Positions 10,568 to 12,108 of a DNA stretch of 12,108 nt are shown one piece after another (the stretch's first letter is position 1; each line of letters begins with the position of its first letter). A program made the position numbers and the translations under genes. Origin of the DNA: Deltaproteobacteria bacterium (GTDB lineage Bacteria; Desulfobacterota; Desulfobaccia; Desulfobaccales; 0-14-0-80-60-11); contig JAMCQY010000280.1 of assembly GCA_023381945.1 (NCBI GenBank), positions 1-12,108 of the forward strand, read 5' to 3'. Under the pieces are notes generated by a model. That model saw only the letters and a list, made by a program, of their open reading frames with translations. It had not been told where the DNA came from and searched no databases.

Positions 10568-12108
10568 TCACTCCACGTCCACCCGCCAGGGTTCCAGCAA
10601 AGAGCGGGGGATATCGGCGACAAAGCGGGAGGGGGCGTTAAAGGTCATGCCGAATTGGCGGCTGTAGCCGATGGCGGGGTAGGTGACCCCCAGGTGCTTC
10701 CGCGCCCGGGTGATGGCCACATACATCAGCCGGCGTTCCTCTTCCAGTTCGTCCTCCCGCTCCTGGGAATAGAAGCCCGGGAAACGTCCCTCTGCGGCCC
10801 AGAGCACGAAGACCGCGTCCCATTCCAGGCCCTTGGCGGAGTGGATCGTGGAGACGGTCAGGTACTCTTGGGGCGGCGCGCTCAGGTCGGCGGCGCTGGC
10901 CGGCGGCTCCAGGGTCAGGTCATTGAGGAAGGAGCGCAGGCTGCGGTAGCGGGAGGCGATGGCCAGGAGATGCTCCAGGTCCTTCAGCCGTTTAGGATAG
11001 TCATCGTAGCGCCCCCGGGCCAGGGGTTCATAAAACTCCAGGGCCTGGCTCATCAGGGTCACCACCGTCTTATTGGCGGATTGCATACTTTCGATCAAGT
11101 CAGCCAGGGCCTTTAGCTGGGAGGGCCGTTTTTGGCTCCTGAGCCATTGCAGCGCGGCCTCGATGGTGAATTTTTTCGCCATTTGGGCGTCAAACTTGCC
11201 GCAGGTCTGGCGGCCCACACCCGGCACCAGGAGCAGCAGCCGGTGCCAGCTCAGGGTGTCCCGCGGATTGGCGGTGACGCGCAGATAAGACAGGATGTCC
11301 TTAATATGGGCGCTTTCCACGAACTTGAAGCCGCCGAACTTGATGAAGTGAATGCCGGCCCGGGCCAGTTCAATCTCCAGGTCGAAGGAATGGTAGCCGG
11401 CCCGCACCAGGACCGCCATCTCTTTCAAAGGGATGCCCTGCCGTTGCAACTCTTCCACTTGCGAAACCACCAGGCGGGACTGCTCGTTTTCACTGGCGGC
11501 GCGGTAGAGCCGGGGCCGCTCCCCATCCGCCTTGCGGGTGAACAGACACTTGGTGTATTTTTCCCGGGCCCCGGCAATGACCGCGTTGGCCAGGTCCAGG
11601 ATGGGCTGGGTGCTGCGGTAATTCTCTTCCAGCTTGATGATGCGGGCGCCGGGAAACAGGCGGGGGAATTCCATGATGTTGCGGAAATCCGCGCCCCGGA
11701 AAGAATAGATGCTTTGGGAGTCATCCCCCACGGCCATAACATTGTGGTGGGTAAAGGCCAGCAGCCGCACCAGCTCCGCCTGCAGCAGGTTGGTGTCCTG
11801 GTATTCGTCCACCATCAGGTATTGAAAGCGTTCCGAGAGGCGGCGGCGCACGTCTTCGTGCTCCGCTAACAGCCGGCGGCCTTCCACCAGCAGGTCGTCG
11901 TAGTCCATCAGGTGGTTGCTGCGCTTTTCCGTGAAATATGCCATGGCGATTTTGGCCAGTTCGTCCCGCTGCGCCAGGAATTGCGGGTAGTCCCGCATCA
12001 GTAAGGCTTCCAGGGAGATGCTTTTATTGATCACGGCGCTGAAGATATCCGCCATGGTATCCTTCTTGGGAAAGGCGCCGGCCGGGTGTTTGAAGCCGAA
12101 GCGCTCCT
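10568..12108 (-). CDS. UvrD/PcrA/Rep-type superfamily 1 helicase, C-terminal part
   Basis: Partial gene: the frame stays open to the right edge of the window and the Walker A region lies beyond it. Residue numbers here count from the Met at 12055. Visible helicase motifs are MVDEYQDTN (motif II, 81-89), VGDDSQSIYSFRGAD (motif III, about 109-123), LEENYRSTQP (motif IV, about 142-151), STIHSAKGLEWDAVFV (motif V, about 394-409), and MYVAITRARKHLG (motif VI, near 442-454). These are the signatures of ATP-dependent 3'-5' DNA helicases acting in excision repair, mismatch repair or replication restart. It ends RFVADIPRSLLE plus a few residues, without the long C-terminal extension of UvrD or PcrA, so it is a compact member. 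The exact subfamily is not settled. The stop codon lies in a repeat. Confidence 0.93.
   Translation of the reverse strand, partial: ERFGFKHPAGAFPKKDTMADIFSAVINKSISLEALLMRDYPQFLAQRDELAKIAMAYFTEKRSNHLMDYDDLLVEGRRLLAEHEDVRRRLSERFQYLMVDEYQDTNLLQAELVRLLAFTHHNVMAVGDDSQSIYSFRGADFRNIMEFPRLFPGARIIKLEENYRSTQPILDLANAVIAGAREKYTKCLFTRKADGERPRLYRAASENEQSRLVVSQVEELQRQGIPLKEMAVLVRAGYHSFDLEIELARAGIHFIKFGGFKFVESAHIKDILSYLRVTANPRDTLSWHRLLLLVPGVGRQTCGKFDAQMAKKFTIEAALQWLRSQKRPSQLKALADLIESMQSANKTVVTLMSQALEFYEPLARGRYDDYPKRLKDLEHLLAIASRYRSLRSFLNDLTLEPPASAADLSAPPQEYLTVSTIHSAKGLEWDAVFVLWAAEGRFPGFYSQEREDELEEERRLMYVAITRARKHLGVTYPAIGYSRQFGMTFNAPSRFVADIPRSLLEPWRVDVE

Noticed and set aside
11132..11869. A 245-codon plus-strand frame opposite the helicase, and similar long frames at 5438-6142, 9827-10432 and 10520-11116
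   Set aside because: All lie opposite well-supported genes and have no family motifs; they follow from high GC at third codon positions.

Overview
This window looks like chromosomal DNA from a moderately GC-rich Gram-negative bacterium, most likely an environmental Desulfobacterota (former Deltaproteobacteria) lineage. That placement is inferred from the gene types (archaeal-type phosphoglycerate mutase, long-form PurQ, a COG1313-like radical SAM protein, a BrnT/BrnA module) and from the many short GC-rich intergenic repeats. No rRNA or other decisive marker is present. No tRNA, rRNA, CRISPR array or complete insertion sequence was seen.

Layout. Positions 1-214 are an AT-rich non-coding leader. 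A plus-strand, probably co-transcribed group follows: a small DUF4282 membrane protein (215-496), a two-pass membrane protein with a sensor-like extracytoplasmic domain, a long coiled coil and a C-terminal domain resembling RelE-type toxins (557-1966), and a cofactor-independent phosphoglycerate mutase (1989-3179). A strong bidirectional terminator (3199-3233) separates this group from the convergent purQ (3277-4146). Everything after it is on the minus strand: a BrnT/BrnA toxin-antitoxin pair with a clear promoter and operator-like palindrome, a fused SecDF preprotein translocase subunit with its own promoter, a PPP-family metallophosphatase, an AT-rich gene for a membrane-anchored HNH nuclease-like protein, a radical SAM protein, and the C-terminal part of a UvrD/PcrA-type helicase that runs off the right edge.

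How the genes fit together. Most are housekeeping functions with no common pathway: glycolysis, purine synthesis, protein export, signalling or nucleotide phosphatase, and DNA repair. The accessory parts are the toxin-antitoxin pair, the HNH island sitting directly behind the radical SAM gene, and a family of short intergenic hairpins, plus an AGTGAGC heptad repeat. One copy of the heptad occupies a ribosome-binding position and another contains a stop codon.

The strongest leads are the membrane coiled-coil protein with a RelE-like end, the AT-rich membrane HNH protein, the apparently leaderless BrnT transcript with an operator in its promoter spacer, and the repeat-derived N-terminal extension of PurQ. 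No complete new multi-gene system can be claimed from the sequence alone.
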